Positions 14,127 through 14,427 of a stretch of 14,427 nt of DNA are shown one piece after another. Under the pieces are notes generated by a model, which worked only from the letters and a program-made list of their open reading frames with translations, did not search any database and was not told where the DNA came from. Location: contig CAYOVG010000170.1 of the NCBI GenBank assembly GCA_964407285.1, positions 1 through 14,427 on the forward strand, read 5' to 3'. Position 1 is the first letter of the stretch, and every line of letters begins with the position of its first letter. This DNA is from CAYOVG01 sp964407285 (GTDB taxonomy: Bacteria > Desulfobacterota > Syntrophobacteria > Syntrophobacterales > Syntrophobacteraceae). A program made the position numbers and the translations under genes.

Positions 14127-14427
14127 AACCAGTAACTGAAAGCGGCATAAGTAGATGCCCGTAGCCGACGGTAGGAATTCTCCGAGGTCTGCCGGTGCGC
14201 TCCCCAGGGCGCAGGCGCAATTCAATGGTTATGGAGAACAGACGAATAGGGTGTTCAACATTCCGGAAATACGGCAAAACCATGTATTTCATTATTTATC
14301 TGATCCGGGAGATTTCTTTGATTCTTGATTGGTTGACTATATTTAAATAATGAATGGGTATCTGTCAGGATATTGCTGATTGAAAGGTGAAGTATTCTTT
14401 CATGTTCTTTTTCTTTTTATCTTAAAA

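Larger units (their letters stand above)
13935..14427. other. Long non-coding stretch with AT-rich end
   Basis: No open frame here looks like a real protein. It contains the candidate -10 box and inverted repeat listed separately, a short hairpin (TGCGC 14196-14200 with GCGCA 14209-14213), and from about 14240 a visibly AT-rich tract with T-runs and TTGACT at 14333-14338. The tract might be the regulatory region of a gene beyond the window, or inserted DNA. Confidence 0.45.

Noticed and set aside
14060..14140. tRNA-like 3' half on the minus strand (GGTTGCAGATTCGATTCC)
   Set aside because: The T-stem lacks its conserved inner pair, and no anticodon stem or 5' half can be folded.
14025..14225. 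66-residue open frame on the minus strand
   Set aside because: No ribosome site, no recognisable domain, and it spans the candidate promoter region.
13899..14427. Sigma-54 promoter near the NtrC-like gene
   Set aside because: A stretch reading CTGGGGGGATTGCA on the minus strand has the wrong spacing between the GG and GC elements.

Overview
The window is a dense, almost gap-free block of signal-transduction genes. Its moderately high GC content, repeated ATGA or TGATG stop/start overlaps, GTG and TTG starts, a bacterial-enhancer-binding protein and tandem octamer repeats suggest a Gram-negative environmental bacterium. A deltaproteobacterium (Desulfobacterota) is my best guess, inferred from gene style and not proven.

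Layout. Positions 1-12253 carry one continuous plus-strand gene train. First come a HEAT-like fragment, a CheR methyltransferase, a CheY-like receiver, a STAS protein, a second CheY-like receiver and a very large CheA. A 218-bp gap (5183-5400) then holds short octamer repeats in two opposite orientations, and the repeats run into the start of the next gene, a membrane-anchored methyl-accepting (MCP-like) protein with no sensor domain. After this come a second single-domain STAS protein, a 98-bp gap with a stem-loop, and a complete stressosome-type module: RsbR, RsbS, RsbT, a second RsbT-like ATPase, an RsbX-like phosphatase, an RsbU-like phosphatase (RsbU_N-PAS-PP2C-HATPase) and a receiver-only response regulator. 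A weak hairpin plus T-run follows the last gene. On the minus strand, convergent with the train, lie a frameshifted receiver remnant and an NtrC-family activator (12492-13898). The last ~490 bp have no convincing gene and become AT-rich.

How the genes may work together. In Bacillus, RsbR and RsbS form the stressosome, which holds the kinase RsbT. RsbT phosphorylates them under stress, is released and activates the phosphatase RsbU through its N-terminal domain. RsbX resets the system. All those parts are here in order. The RsbU homologue keeps an RsbT-binding-type N-terminus and also carries an RsbW/SpoIIAB-like ATPase domain, so it could act both as phosphatase and kinase of a STAS switch protein, with the single-domain STAS proteins at 1554 and 6668 as candidate substrates. 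No sigma factor, CheB or stand-alone CheW is encoded in the window. The physical joining of a CheA/CheR/MCP chemosensory pathway with a whole stressosome in one gene train is the main point of interest. It suggests one signalling unit where CheA phosphorelay and STAS partner switching converge on an output outside the window.
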